Both the position numbers and the translations under genes were made by a program. A DNA stretch of 64,000 nt. Origin: Kiloniella sp. EL199. GTDB lineage: Bacteria > Pseudomonadota > Alphaproteobacteria > Kiloniellales > Kiloniellaceae. The stretch is taken from contig NZ_OMPU01000013.1 of NCBI RefSeq assembly GCF_900313065.1, forward strand, positions 310,001 through 374,000. The letters are read 5' to 3'. Numbering within the stretch: the stretch's first letter is position 1; the number at the start of each line of letters is the position of its first letter. Under the pieces are notes generated by a model. That model was given only the letters and a program-made list of their open reading frames with translations. It was not told the origin of the DNA and made no database searches. Below are positions 8,523 through 17,192 of this stretch, in pieces.

Positions 8523-9221
8523 ATGCGTGAAATTATTCTGGATACAGAAACAACCGGTTTTAAACCTGAAGAAGGGCACCGTATTGTTGAAATCGGGTGT
8601 CTGGAAGTTTATCAAAATTTGCCGACGGGTAAGTCATTACAGCTCTATATAAATCCAGAGCGTGATATGCCAGAAGGTGCTTTTAAAGTTCACGGCATTA
8701 GTGAAGAGTTTCTGGCTGATAAACCTGTTTTTGTTGATGTGGTTGATGAGTTTCTGGAATTTATTGGCGAAGATCCTCTGGTGATCCACAACGCACCGTT
8801 TGATATGAAGTTCCTCAACTCGGAACTTAAATGGGCGGGTCGACCGAACCTGAAGAATAAACCAATTGATACAGTGGTGATCGCCAGAGAGCTTTTCCCA
8901 GGATCACCTGTTAATCTGGATGCTTTGTGTCGTCGATTTGAAATTGATAACTCGTCACGTACCTACCACGGCGCCCTATTGGATTGTGAGCTTCTTGCAG
9001 AGGTGTATCTGGAACTTCGGGGCGGTCGACAACACGGGTTTGATCTCGGTGCAAAAAAAGCAGCTTCATCTGCAAGCAGCAGTGCTCAAAGTCGAGATTT
9101 AAGTCGAACCAAGACCGGTAAAAAAGTATGTGAAGCAAGGCCTCATGCTGTTCCAGAGGAAGAATTGGCTGCACATAGTGCGATGCTAGAACTTTTAAGT
9201 GATCCAATCTGGAAAAAATGA
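8523..9221 (+). CDS. dnaQ: DNA polymerase III epsilon subunit (3'-5' exonuclease)
   Basis: This is the proofreading subunit of the replicative polymerase. The DEDDh exonuclease motifs are intact: ExoI ILDTETTGF (residues 5-13), ExoII HNAPFDMKFLN (near residue 90) and ExoIII with the general-base His in TYHGALLDCELLAEVY (near 145). A Ser/Ala-rich linker at about 175-190 separates the nuclease domain from a short C-terminal tail that should bind the alpha subunit. The 232 residues are typical. It ends the forward run from ppsR, closed by the terminator at 9264-9292. Confidence 0.95.
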   Translation: MREIILDTETTGFKPEEGHRIVEIGCLEVYQNLPTGKSLQLYINPERDMPEGAFKVHGISEEFLADKPVFVDVVDEFLEFIGEDPLVIHNAPFDMKFLNSELKWAGRPNLKNKPIDTVVIARELFPGSPVNLDALCRRFEIDNSSRTYHGALLDCELLAEVYLELRGGRQHGFDLGAKKAASSASSSAQSRDLSRTKTGKKVCEARPHAVPEEELAAHSAMLELLSDPIWKK

Positions 9222-9263
9222 ATAATCTGGCAAACAGAAAATCTCATGAAGTTTTGGAAAAAT

Positions 9264-9292
9264 AAAAAAGGGTAGCAAAAGCCACCCTTTTT
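9264..9292. terminator. Bidirectional terminator between dnaQ and secB
   Basis: An A-run leads into the stem GGGT-A-GC, loop AAAA, GC-C-ACCC, followed by five T. A/T runs on both sides allow it to end dnaQ (plus) and secB (minus). Confidence 0.82.
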
Positions 9293-9333
9293 AAAAACAT
9301 CAACATATTTCAGGACGGGTCAGTCAGAAGACT

Positions 9334-9834
9334 TTAAGCGTCTGCTGTTTTTTCGTCTTTTGCCATTTCAGAATTTGCTTCGGCAGCGGCAGCTTCGCTT
9401 TTGCGCTGCATGAACATCTGATGGAAATCAATCGGGTTCATGATTAATGGTGGGAAACCACCGTCTCTGGTAATGTCTGCAACGATGTTGCGTGCAAACG
9501 GGAAGAGATAACGTGGCGATTCAACCATTAACAATAGCTCAACGATCTGTGCTTCAAGACCTTCGGCAAGGGTAACAACCCCGCCGTAATCAAGCTCGAT
9601 CATGAAGGCGGTCTTGTCGTCGATTGTTGCAGAACCACGTATGTTCAAAACAACTTCATATGCTGTGTCGGAAAGTTGAGTCGGTGTGACATCAACATTG
9701 ATATCCAGCTGTGGTGCCTTTTCTGACATCATTGGATAGATCATCGGCGAATGTGGATTTTCGAATGATAAATCCTTGATGAACTGCATTTTGATAACCA
9801 GCGGCTGTTGCTGGGCGGTTGTTTCTTCAGCCAT
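9334..9834 (-). CDS. secB: Protein-export chaperone SecB
   Basis: SecB is a cytosolic tetrameric chaperone that keeps presecretory proteins unfolded and hands them to SecA. The 166 residues carry the family blocks KDLSFENPHSPMI, DINVDVTPTQLSDTAYEVVL and the C-terminal FPFARNIVADITRDGGFPPLIMNPIDF (given here only as family blocks). The Ala/Glu-rich tail after residue 150 is typical of alphaproteobacterial SecB. A GGGAGC ribosome site precedes the ATG. It is convergent with dnaQ. Confidence 0.95.
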   Translation of the reverse strand: MAEETTAQQQPLVIKMQFIKDLSFENPHSPMIYPMMSEKAPQLDINVDVTPTQLSDTAYEVVLNIRGSATIDDKTAFMIELDYGGVVTLAEGLEAQIVELLLMVESPRYLFPFARNIVADITRDGGFPPLIMNPIDFHQMFMQRKSEAAAAEANSEMAKDEKTADA

Positions 9835-9958
9835 AAAAAGCTCCCTAAATGTTTGCCTGATTGGCTAGCATGCTTTGAAGGGTTGAACAACCAACGATTA
9901 GGCCAGATGTTAAAAATTCATATTCAACTGCGCTCTGATCTGGCAATAAAGTGCGATG

Positions 9959-10612
9959 TTATGTGGATAGGGGAGCAAGTGGAGATTTCGTTTTATCCCC
10001 ATAGTCAGAAGAGTTTAGCTTGAGATAGATTTCAGCAATTCCCAGATTGACGAGCCAACTTGCCCAGGAAAGAGCAATATAACCTGTATCAAAATCATAT
10101 CCGAGAGCCGGGGCAACAGGTAAGCCCAATCTAAGCGTTATTGCTGCTGCCGTTAGAGCAAAAGATCTTAACATCCATCTGCTGTGAGCCTGAAACTGCC
10201 GATTTGTTGCATAGAGATAGCCTTTGCAAGTTACATAAAGCCAAACGACAGAGAGCAGTGCAAAACCCGCAATTGCAATCGGACCATATTCTGAAGACCA
10301 TGCGATGAAAAATCCCCCGATACCGCCAATGAGGACAGAAATGATATAAATGCGTCCTGACCAACGATGTAGTTTGGGAAATCGAGTTCTGATTCCAGTG
10401 ACAAACTGCCAGGGGCCAACAAGCAGCGCGATTAAACTACTGGTTACATGCGCAAGGAAAGCTGCTTTATGGTTGATATAGTTCTGTAAAATTTCCGGTG
10501 CCACGTGGGGTGGGTTTGGTAGCAAAAACCGTAAGGATAAAAGTGATATGGCAGTTGCTGATAGCATGATAAATAGCCAGAAACCTTTTTGGGCGAAGGA
10601 TTGCAACGTCAT
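9959..10612 (-). CDS. DUF2306 multi-pass membrane protein
   Basis: This is a predicted inner-membrane protein of about 217 residues with six likely hydrophobic helices. The family feature HRWSGRIYIISVLIGGIGGFF sits in the third to fourth helix, with conserved His residues in AFLAHVTSS and HSRWM. Its function is unknown; members resemble haem-binding or cytochrome b561-like membrane proteins only loosely. I prefer the ATG at 10610-10612. A TTG four codons upstream (10622-10624) is in frame. It is divergent from the LysR-type regulator at 10752, which may control it. Confidence 0.75.
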   Translation of the reverse strand: MTLQSFAQKGFWLFIMLSATAISLLSLRFLLPNPPHVAPEILQNYINHKAAFLAHVTSSLIALLVGPWQFVTGIRTRFPKLHRWSGRIYIISVLIGGIGGFFIAWSSEYGPIAIAGFALLSVVWLYVTCKGYLYATNRQFQAHSRWMLRSFALTAAAITLRLGLPVAPALGYDFDTGYIALSWASWLVNLGIAEIYLKLNSSDYGDKTKSPLAPLST

Positions 10613-10751
10613 TATTTTACCCAATCTCTATTGATCATTCTAATGGCTTCAATTTTTGGCAATCCAAAAGAAAGAGCCACTCGTTTTTCTTGTTGCCAAT
10701 ACCTTTGAATAAAACTGGATATTATGCCATTGCATATTTATTATAATTAAC
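10613..10751. promoter_or_regulatory. Divergent promoter region between DUF2306 gene and LysR regulator
   Basis: This is a 139-bp AT-rich gap. An inverted repeat TGCAT...ATGCA spans about 10733-10756 and includes TTATAAT-like -10 sequence, the sort of place a LysR-type regulator would bind to control itself and its divergent neighbour. No experimental-type consensus is visible beyond that. Confidence 0.35.
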
Positions 10752-11666
10752 ATGCATAAAATTCATAATGTTAATATTGATCTGAATCTATTGAAAATTT
10801 TTAACGCGATCTATTCGGAAAGAAGTATTTCGCGTGCAGCAGATCATCTTGGTATGTCGCAATCAGCTGTAAGTCATGCACTACAAAGATTAAGACATGC
10901 ATTGGATGACCCGCTTTTTATTCGCTCTAAAAATGGTGTTGATCCAACAGCGCGATCTCATGAGATTGCGGAACCTGTTTTTCAGGCACTTATCCAAATT
11001 AACGACGTTATAGCACAGCCATCGAGCTTTGATCCCCAGACTTCTGATCGAGTATTTCATTTTGGCCTTCCCGACCATGCCGTTGCGCGCTATGCGCCGC
11101 TTATTCTTGAAAAGTTTACAAAAGAAGCGCCCAATTTGTCGATCAATCTGTACCCTCACCCCATCCATCAGCTTATAGAAATGATGGAAACCAATCAGCT
11201 GGATATGGCTGCTGCAGTTTGCCACAGTCCCCCAGCGCGATTTCGAACCTTGAAGTTATTTAAAAGCCACCATGTTGTAATTGCAGCAAAGGATCACCCC
11301 TTTATTCGGGGTAAGCTTAGCTTGGTTGACTATAAAAAAGCGCGTCACCTTGTTTATTCGAGTGACGGGAACAGGCATTCATATCTGGATGACATTCTGT
11401 TACCGCTTGGTGTAGAGCGTAGCATTGCGGCAACAATAGCATCACATATGGCAAGTCCGATTATTGTATCAAACAGTAACTTGATTGCGACGACCACAAT
11501 GGAGCTCGTGCAGCCTTTTCTTGAACGCTATGAGCTACAAGTTTTTGAGCCTCCGTTTTCGGTCCATGATGTCGACATTAAACTGATATGGCATCAACGT
11601 TATGACAGAGACCCGGCACATCAATGGATGCGTCAACTTACGCAGGATATAACCCGCGATGTCTGA
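10752..11666 (+). CDS. LysR-family transcriptional regulator
   Basis: This is a 304-residue LysR-type regulator. The N-terminal winged helix-turn-helix DLNLLKIFNAIYSERSISRA continues with ADHLGMSQSAVSHALQRLR (residues about 10-50). The C-terminal half is a periplasmic-binding-like effector domain. The fold order and length are standard. The effector is unknown. Similar NodD/PcaQ-like proteins often act on divergent genes, so the DUF2306 gene is the natural candidate target. The ATG at 10752 has no strong ribosome site. It is convergent with the histidine phosphatase gene, with 9 bp between the stops. Confidence 0.88.
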   Translation: MHKIHNVNIDLNLLKIFNAIYSERSISRAADHLGMSQSAVSHALQRLRHALDDPLFIRSKNGVDPTARSHEIAEPVFQALIQINDVIAQPSSFDPQTSDRVFHFGLPDHAVARYAPLILEKFTKEAPNLSINLYPHPIHQLIEMMETNQLDMAAAVCHSPPARFRTLKLFKSHHVVIAAKDHPFIRGKLSLVDYKKARHLVYSSDGNRHSYLDDILLPLGVERSIAATIASHMASPIIVSNSNLIATTTMELVQPFLERYELQVFEPPFSVHDVDIKLIWHQRYDRDPAHQWMRQLTQDITRDV

Positions 11667-11675
11667 TACGGAAGT

Positions 11676-12233
11676 TTACTGTGTCGTGGAAATAGCCGTA
11701 TCGATTGAGAGGGATTGTAGGTCTATATTAAGGATAGCACCATTGTCTATTTCCTCGCCTGTGAAGCCGCGAATAAAGGCCCAATGACTGACAACCAGTG
11801 TTTTTGACCAGTCCTCAAGTGCGAGCATTTTTTGCTGAAACTCCTGACCTCTCAATTTTACCTGATGTTCGGTTTCATTTAAATCCGGCCACCAGCATTC
11901 CGATAGATGTTGAAAATCCAGATGCGGCCATTCCCGGGATAGCTTTGAAGATGGGGATCCAATATCGCAGGAGAAAAAGGCGTGTTCGCGGATCAGTTCT
12001 TCAATTTGGATAGGTAAGTTTAAGATATCACTGATAATTTCGGCAGTTTGAAGGGTTCGTGTATAGGGACTTGCCAAAATCCGGGTAATGTCCTTGTTTT
12101 TTAGGTGTTGGGCTGCGGCATGGATCTGTGATCGTCCTTCATCAGTTAATTCCGGATCCGGAATGTTAGGATCAATGCGCGTTTTTGCATAGGTCACGTT
12201 AAACTCGGATTGTCCGTGTCTGAGAAGGTACAT
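11676..12233 (-). CDS. Histidine phosphatase family protein
   Basis: This belongs to the phosphoglycerate mutase-like superfamily. The catalytic RHG motif is in MYLLRHGQSEFN at the very N-terminus. The second arginine is in ILASPYTRTLQTAEII, an acidic residue is in LIREH, and the second histidine is in TLVVSHWAFIRG. The 185 residues match small broad-specificity phosphatases (SixA/CobC/PhoE-like). The substrate cannot be predicted. It stands alone between the LysR gene and a redoxin gene. Confidence 0.85.
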   Translation of the reverse strand: MYLLRHGQSEFNVTYAKTRIDPNIPDPELTDEGRSQIHAAAQHLKNKDITRILASPYTRTLQTAEIISDILNLPIQIEELIREHAFFSCDIGSPSSKLSREWPHLDFQHLSECWWPDLNETEHQVKLRGQEFQQKMLALEDWSKTLVVSHWAFIRGFTGEEIDNGAILNIDLQSLSIDTAISTTQ

Positions 12234-12428
12234 TTTTTATCCCGTGTGTTAGATCTGACTCTTTATTGCATCTAGGCTACATCTGGTAAAAACTGTTGTT
12301 ATTACCAGTTACAAGAAGAGAGGATATACAGAGATTGGAATCTTGAAAACCAAATAGCGCTATTGGGGGGCGTTGATGGGAATACGGGGGTTCTACGAAT
12401 TACAGACAATATCAAAGGATGATAATTC

Positions 12429-12983
12429 ATGTTGATCAAAACACCTGTTTGCGATTTTGGATGGCCTGCGCCTGATTTCAAGTTGCCAGACCTCGGCGGA
12501 GAGTTCTTAAGTCTTGAAGATATTAGGGGACCAAATGGCACGCTAATCGCGTTTATTTGTAACCACTGTCCTTATGTAAAAGCGATAATTGGTAATCTGG
12601 TGGCCGATGCCAAAAAGCTTCAAGACGCTGGGATCGGTGTGGCTATGATTATGTCTAATGATTATCAAAACTATCCCGATGATTCCCCGGAAAACATGAA
12701 GAAATTCAGTCGAGATAACAATTTTAGCTTTTCCTATTTACTGGATGAAGGTCAGGATGTTGCGCGGACCTATGATGCGGTGTGTACCCCGGACTTTTTC
12801 GGCTTTGATGCCAAAGACGGTTTGCAATATCGGGGTCGTTTGAATGCATCAACAGTGCAAGTTGTTCCAGATGCAAGGCCTGAACTTCTGGAAGCCATGA
12901 TGGGTGTCGTCGAACATGGCAAAGGACCTGTTGAGCAAATTCCTTCTATGGGGTGTTCTATAAAGTGGCGGCAAATAGGTTGA
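12429..12983 (+). CDS. Thioredoxin-like / AhpC-TSA-like redoxin
   Basis: This is a 184-residue protein with a thioredoxin fold. The N-terminal block APDFKLPDLGGEFLSLED is the AhpC/TSA-type opening. The active-site region reads LIAFICNHCPYVKAI near residues 40-55, so two cysteines are spaced C-N-H-C. LDEGQDVARTYDAVCTPDFF holds the cis-proline segment. It resembles alphaproteobacterial thioredoxin-family proteins of unknown partner. No signal peptide is present, so it is cytosolic. An AAGGATG motif about ten bases before the ATG may be its ribosome site. Confidence 0.85.
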   Translation: MLIKTPVCDFGWPAPDFKLPDLGGEFLSLEDIRGPNGTLIAFICNHCPYVKAIIGNLVADAKKLQDAGIGVAMIMSNDYQNYPDDSPENMKKFSRDNNFSFSYLLDEGQDVARTYDAVCTPDFFGFDAKDGLQYRGRLNASTVQVVPDARPELLEAMMGVVEHGKGPVEQIPSMGCSIKWRQIG

Positions 12984-13091
12984 GTTGGCAATAATTTAAC
13001 TTCTTGTCAGGGACCCGTCAGGTATGTCGCTAATATTCAGGCTTCTGTTTAGATGATGTTTCCCATGTTTATACATGGGGCATATGCCTTG

Positions 13092-13610
13092 ATGAAGTCA
13101 GGATTTAATCTCAAAATTATAAAATTTATTAGTGCAGGCCTTTTGGTAATTGGCGTGAGCTTTTTGGCGGGTTGCGATACTACCGAGACAACAATGGGAC
13201 ATGGACAAATTCAGACAACCAATGGAAAAGGTTCTCAATCTGTCCAGTTAAAAATTACTCAAGATACTTTTGATGATTCAGGAGCCGAGGCGATGGTGGC
13301 TCTGGGTAATGGTGAGGTTTTCAAGGGAAAAATAATTATTGAAAGAGAACATATGGAATCTACCACAGACTCTTCTGATTATTTTTCTTGGGATAGTGAC
13401 GATGATAAAAAGAAAAAAGAAAAGCACTATCCAGAAACAACGAATACAAATTCAACCTCTTATTCTTCCCAGGCCAGAGGTGTTCTGTTTAGTGCTTCTC
13501 GCTCTATGCAATGTCTTATGACACTGAGTGATCCCCGAAGCGGTTTTTCAAATGGTGGAGTTGGACGATGCACGATTTCTACAGGTGAAGTTGTTCCTGT
13601 TCAGTTTTAA
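13092..13610 (+). CDS. Hypothetical lipoprotein
   Basis: I do not recognise the family. From the ATG at 13092 the product has a lipoprotein signal peptide: basic start, hydrophobic ISAGLLVIGVSFLAGC with lipobox LAGC, then a mature part of about 145 residues. That part is rich in Thr/Ser/Gln and carries a strongly charged SDDDKKKKEKHYPE linker. Two further Cys residues (MQCLM and GRCTI) lie near the C-terminus. An upstream ATG at 13053 would place 13 residues before the signal and is less likely. It probably sits in the periplasm, anchored to a membrane. It is convergent with fxsA. Confidence 0.7.
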   Translation: MKSGFNLKIIKFISAGLLVIGVSFLAGCDTTETTMGHGQIQTTNGKGSQSVQLKITQDTFDDSGAEAMVALGNGEVFKGKIIIEREHMESTTDSSDYFSWDSDDDKKKKEKHYPETTNTNSTSYSSQARGVLFSASRSMQCLMTLSDPRSGFSNGGVGRCTISTGEVVPVQF

Positions 13611-13631
13611 TTTTCGAAGCATTAAATTTTA

Positions 13632-14189
13632 CTATTTCAGGCGATCTTTATCACTTTCGGTGACATCCTGATAATCGCCATCAATAACGGTGTCATCGTT
13701 TTTATTCCATGAGCCTGCTTTACCAAAAGGTGATTGTTCGTGGGAAGTGCCTGATTGTTGATGATTCGAAAATCCTTGAGCGTGAAAGCCTTGGTTTTGG
13801 TATCTGGGGCTTTGGAACCTGGAATTTTGCAAACCCTGTGAGATTCGTTTACCCAAGGTATTTCGCATTAGTTCCCGAACTGGGGGAATAAGCAGGGCAA
13901 AGCCAATGCTGTCGGTAACAAAGCCAGGGGTGAGCAAAAGAGCACCAGCGGCAAGAAGGCACAAGCCATCAAACAGTTCTTTGGCGGGGACAGCACCCTG
14001 ATTAAGCTGTTTTTGAGCATTTGCCAGTGTTGCTATGCCTTGGTGGCGAAGCATTCCGGTGCCAATGACAGCTGTCAAAATGATTAAGCCAATCGTGCTC
14101 CAGAGACCGATTTGATCGCCAACTTGAATCAAAACCGCGATTTCCAACAGTGGAATACCGATAAAAAGAATAAGGAAAACAATTCCCAT
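13632..14189 (-). CDS. fxsA: FxsA family membrane protein
   Basis: This is a small inner-membrane protein; in E. coli FxsA affects phage T7 exclusion by F. The 185 residues have the family pattern: an N-terminal helix VFLILFIGIPLLEIAVLIQVG, a second helix LWSTIGLIILTAVIGTGMLR, and the GLCLLAAGALLLTPGFVTDSI block. The C-terminal half is a hydrophilic Gln/Phe/Gly-rich tail. The tail is low complexity and variable in the family. It is divergent from the Tim44-like gene at 14304, a conserved alphaproteobacterial arrangement. Confidence 0.88.
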   Translation of the reverse strand: MGIVFLILFIGIPLLEIAVLIQVGDQIGLWSTIGLIILTAVIGTGMLRHQGIATLANAQKQLNQGAVPAKELFDGLCLLAAGALLLTPGFVTDSIGFALLIPPVRELMRNTLGKRISQGLQNSRFQSPRYQNQGFHAQGFSNHQQSGTSHEQSPFGKAGSWNKNDDTVIDGDYQDVTESDKDRLK

Positions 14190-14303
14190 ACTTGCTCTTT
14201 CTTAAGCACTTGCCTATTTAATCTATATTAAGTGATTATGAATATAGTGACTAATGTGGTTTCTCACTAGTAGCTGATCGATATTTATTGGATCAAATCA
14301 TAT

Positions 14304-15050
14304 ATGGGTAGCAACTTGCCTTTTTTCGATATCATTCTTCTTGCTGCAGTTGCAGTTTTCCTCGTCCTTAGACTTCGCAGTACGCTTGGTAAGCGCACAG
14401 GTTTTGATGAAAAGCCTGATCATGATCCTTTTTCAGATCGTGGCGAGAACGACAATGTCGTTAATTTGCCAAGACGTGAAGACAGGCATAGCGACGATTC
14501 ACAGTTTCTGGATTCTGGCGATACATCAACCAAAGAAATCCGTACGGGTTCCTTGCATGGTGGAAAAGTGGCGGTAGATGTTCTGCCTTCTGATTCTGCA
14601 TTGGCCGAAGGGCTTTCTGCTATTCAGATGTCGGATCGGTCTTTTGACCCCGCTGAATTTGTTCAGGGTGCGGGTGCTGCGTTCGAAATGATCATTGGGT
14701 CTTTTGCTTCCGGCGATACCAAAACTCTTCGTAATCTTCTGGATGATGAAGTTTATCATGATTTCAAATCAGCTATTGATGAACGCGAAGCACTGAAGCA
14801 AACGCATGAAACCGTTATGGTTGGTATCAATGATGTGGACATTATTGAAGCCGAAATGTCAGGACGGCATGCTGTTGTTACCGTCAAGTTTGTATCAGAA
14901 CAGGTTAATGTGACCCGTGATGCAAACGGTAACACTGTTTCAGGTGATTCAAATCATGTTGCCAAAGTGACTGATATCTGGACCTTTACACGTGATACAA
15001 GAAGTAAAGACCCAAATTGGTTACTGGTGGAAACGCGCAGTCCCAATTAA
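14304..15050 (+). CDS. Tim44-like domain protein (TimA)
   Basis: This is a membrane-anchored protein of 248 residues. The N-terminal helix FFDIILLAAVAVFLVLRLRS is followed by the GKRTGFDEKP motif and an acidic linker. The C-terminal Tim44/MBA1 domain covers about residues 115-248 (GAGAAFEMIIGSFASGDTKT and onward). This is the bacterial relative of the mitochondrial import motor scaffold Tim44; its own role in bacteria is poorly defined. The fxsA-timA-mltA-smr order around it is characteristic of alphaproteobacteria. Confidence 0.88.
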   Translation: MGSNLPFFDIILLAAVAVFLVLRLRSTLGKRTGFDEKPDHDPFSDRGENDNVVNLPRREDRHSDDSQFLDSGDTSTKEIRTGSLHGGKVAVDVLPSDSALAEGLSAIQMSDRSFDPAEFVQGAGAAFEMIIGSFASGDTKTLRNLLDDEVYHDFKSAIDEREALKQTHETVMVGINDVDIIEAEMSGRHAVVTVKFVSEQVNVTRDANGNTVSGDSNHVAKVTDIWTFTRDTRSKDPNWLLVETRSPN

Positions 15051-15081
15051 GCTTCTACACAGGTTTGAATCTTTGACGACA

Positions 15082-15104
15082 GGCTACCAATTTTATTGGT
15101 AGCC
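15082..15104 (+). repeat. Perfect 9-bp hairpin abutting the mltA start codon
   Basis: GGCTACCAA, loop TTTTA, TTGGTAGCC form a perfect stem that ends at the base before the ATG at 15105. No T-run follows, so it is not a standard terminator. It would place the mltA initiation region next to, or within, a stable structure. Confidence 0.75.
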
Positions 15105-16364
15105 ATGGGGGTGACTTTGCAGGTTTCTTCGCAAATTGTTTCGACTAAAGGACAGGGATTGTTCCGGAAATTATTTCTGATTTCTTTACCAGCTGCAGCA
15201 TTTTCATTAGCCAGTTGTGATCAGGCTGCCAAACCCCCAGCCCCCAGTGTTACAGTTGAAGAAAGCCTGACGCTGAACCCTGTTGGATACGAAACTCTAC
15301 CCGGCTGGCATGATGATGAGTTGTTCAAAGCCTATCCGGCGCTGGAAAGAAGTTGCGTCCGATATCAAAAATGGCCGGATACCAAAAACGTAGGTCCAGA
15401 AGGTATTGCCGGCAAGGCCAAGGACTGGAAAGCTTTGTGTGAGGATTTGAAGCTTTTTATGTCCAACCCGGATAATCACAGCGACTTTGGTGTTTGGTTA
15501 CAAGAAAATCTGACGCCTTATCATGTAAAGAATAATGCAGAGCCGGAAGGCCTTTTTACTGGTTACTACGAAGCCGAATTAAACGGATCTTTTACCAAAG
15601 ACGAAACCTATAAGTATCCCCTTTATGATGTGCCATCTGATCTTGTTTCTGTTCGCCTCAGCGACTTTGATAAAAAGCTTAAGGGGACAACACTAGTAGG
15701 AAAGGTCGAAGGTAATCGGCTGGTCCCTTATCACAACCGGACCGAAATTGATGGCGGTGTTCTTGAGGGGCAGAATCTGGAGGTAATCTGGTCGGATGAT
15801 CCTGTGGATGTATTTTTCCTGCATGTACAGGGATCTGGCCGGGTGAAAATGCCGGATGGGCAAGTTGTTCGCGTTGGCTATGCCGGTAACAACGGACATA
15901 AATTCTATGCTATTGGTCGGGCACTGATTGACGAAAAGATTATCCCTCGGGATCAGATGTCCATGCAGTCCATTAGAATGTGGCTTAGGGAAAACCCTGA
16001 ACAAGCCAATGAGCTTATGCAGCGGAATAACAGATTTATCTTTTTCCGGAAAATAGAGGGTGACGGACCTATTGGTGCAATGGGGGTTGCCCTCACCCCT
16101 GAACGTTCTCTCGCGGTTGATCCTCGTCATATGCCTCTTGGAGTTCCCCTGTGGCTGGATACGACATGGCCCGGAACGCAGAAGCCTTTGCAAAGGCTTA
16201 TGGTTGCCCAGGATACGGGTAGCGCCATTCGTGGCCCTGTAAGGGGGGATTTTTTTTGGGGGCCGGGCGAGCCTGCCTTGGCTCAAGCGGGCAAGATGAA
16301 ACAAAAGGGACAGTACTATCTGTTACTGCCAAAGACTGTTTTACCAAAAAACATTTCGTCATAA
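15105..16364 (+). CDS. mltA: Membrane-bound lytic murein transglycosylase A
   Basis: MltA cleaves the glycan strands of peptidoglycan, forming 1,6-anhydro-muropeptides, and is tethered to the outer membrane as a lipoprotein. From ATG 15105 the signal peptide contains LFLISLPAAAFSLASC with the lipobox Cys. The MltA domain includes LFTGYYEAELNGS and the VFFLHVQGSGRVKMPDG block. The C-terminal 3D domain contains the catalytic-type Asp stretch VAQDTGSAIRGPVRGDFFWG. A TTG nine bases upstream lies inside the hairpin and is an unlikely start. It is followed by smr after 179 bp. Confidence 0.93.
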   Translation: MGVTLQVSSQIVSTKGQGLFRKLFLISLPAAAFSLASCDQAAKPPAPSVTVEESLTLNPVGYETLPGWHDDELFKAYPALERSCVRYQKWPDTKNVGPEGIAGKAKDWKALCEDLKLFMSNPDNHSDFGVWLQENLTPYHVKNNAEPEGLFTGYYEAELNGSFTKDETYKYPLYDVPSDLVSVRLSDFDKKLKGTTLVGKVEGNRLVPYHNRTEIDGGVLEGQNLEVIWSDDPVDVFFLHVQGSGRVKMPDGQVVRVGYAGNNGHKFYAIGRALIDEKIIPRDQMSMQSIRMWLRENPEQANELMQRNNRFIFFRKIEGDGPIGAMGVALTPERSLAVDPRHMPLGVPLWLDTTWPGTQKPLQRLMVAQDTGSAIRGPVRGDFFWGPGEPALAQAGKMKQKGQYYLLLPKTVLPKNISS

Positions 16365-16543
16365 CGATTCTGGGCAGAACAAGTAAGTGGTTAGAGGAAG
16401 CACTTTCTTTTGAGCGGAATAACAGAGAAGATACTTGCAATTTTCAGGTAACTTGATTACCTCCGCATCAGTTGCGCGTAACTGACAGTATAATTGGCGC
16501 AAGAAGAGAGAAATGAGTCTCCCTATTATTCCGGTGATACTGC

Positions 16544-17146
16544 GTGGCCAAAAAAGATAAAAATATATCTTCGAAAACAAAGGATTCTGATCTCTGGCGT
16601 TCTGTCTCTACGACCGTTAAACCGCTTGAGAACAGAGACTATTTTGTCTTTGGTCGTGCATTGCCCCAGCCAGCGTTTGATCCGGATCATCTGGAAGCCG
16701 ATATTCCCAATCTGAAAGAAGATCAACCTTTCAAATCCTATCGCAGTGCGCCAACGGCCCCGAGACCAAGCAAGAAGAAGCAAACTCCGGGCCCCTTGAG
16801 CCACGGACAGGTCGAAAATATGGATCGGCGTCAGGCTGAGCGTTTTATCAAGGGAAAACTCCCTATGGAAGCCGTGCTGGATCTGCATGGACAGACGCAG
16901 GCACAGGCGCAAAGCTCCCTGGAGCGTTTTATCAGGGATTGTCGTGCGCGTGATCTGCGAAATGTCATTGTGATCACCGGTAAGGGATCGGGACCGCAGT
17001 CACAGGGTGTTTTGAAATCCATGGTGCCTTATTGGTTGAATGAAGAACCAAATCGCAGCGCTATTTTGGCCTTTAGCCATGCCAAACATTATCATGGTGG
17101 CAGTGGAGCTCTATATGTTCTCTTGAAAAGACGGCGAGAAAGTTAG
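16544..17146 (+). CDS. Smr-domain protein
   Basis: This is a 200-residue protein with a basic, Pro/Lys-rich N-terminal half and a C-terminal Smr (MutS2-related) domain. The domain motifs are VLDLHGQTQAQAQ (LDLHG, about residue 110) and VIVITGKGSGPQSQGVLK (TGKG, about 150). Smr domains nick DNA or cleave RNA, notably at collided ribosomes (SmrB). The start is GTG at 16544 with GGTGA seven bases upstream. It follows mltA and precedes an XRE regulator, the usual order in this group. Confidence 0.88.
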   Translation: MAKKDKNISSKTKDSDLWRSVSTTVKPLENRDYFVFGRALPQPAFDPDHLEADIPNLKEDQPFKSYRSAPTAPRPSKKKQTPGPLSHGQVENMDRRQAERFIKGKLPMEAVLDLHGQTQAQAQSSLERFIRDCRARDLRNVIVITGKGSGPQSQGVLKSMVPYWLNEEPNRSAILAFSHAKHYHGGSGALYVLLKRRRES

Positions 17147-17180
17147 AGACTGTTCACTCGATACATCGCTGTAATTGTTA

Positions 17181-17186
17181 TATAAT
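17181..17186 (+). promoter_or_regulatory. -10 box TATAAT for the XRE gene
   Basis: A perfect TATAAT lies seven bases before the ATG at 17193. A start of transcription about seven bases after the box would fall on the ATG itself, implying a leaderless mRNA. No convincing -35 hexamer is at the standard 17-bp spacing. Confidence 0.4.
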
Positions 17187-17192
17187 GTTTAC

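Noticed and set aside
12283-12308. CTGGTAA / TTACCAG inverted repeat before the redoxin gene
   Set aside because: The arms are only seven bases with a 12-base spacer in AT-rich DNA; chance is a sufficient explanation.
15693-16304. 203-codon open frame antisense to mltA
   Set aside because: It is fully covered by a well-supported gene and its translation shows no domain.
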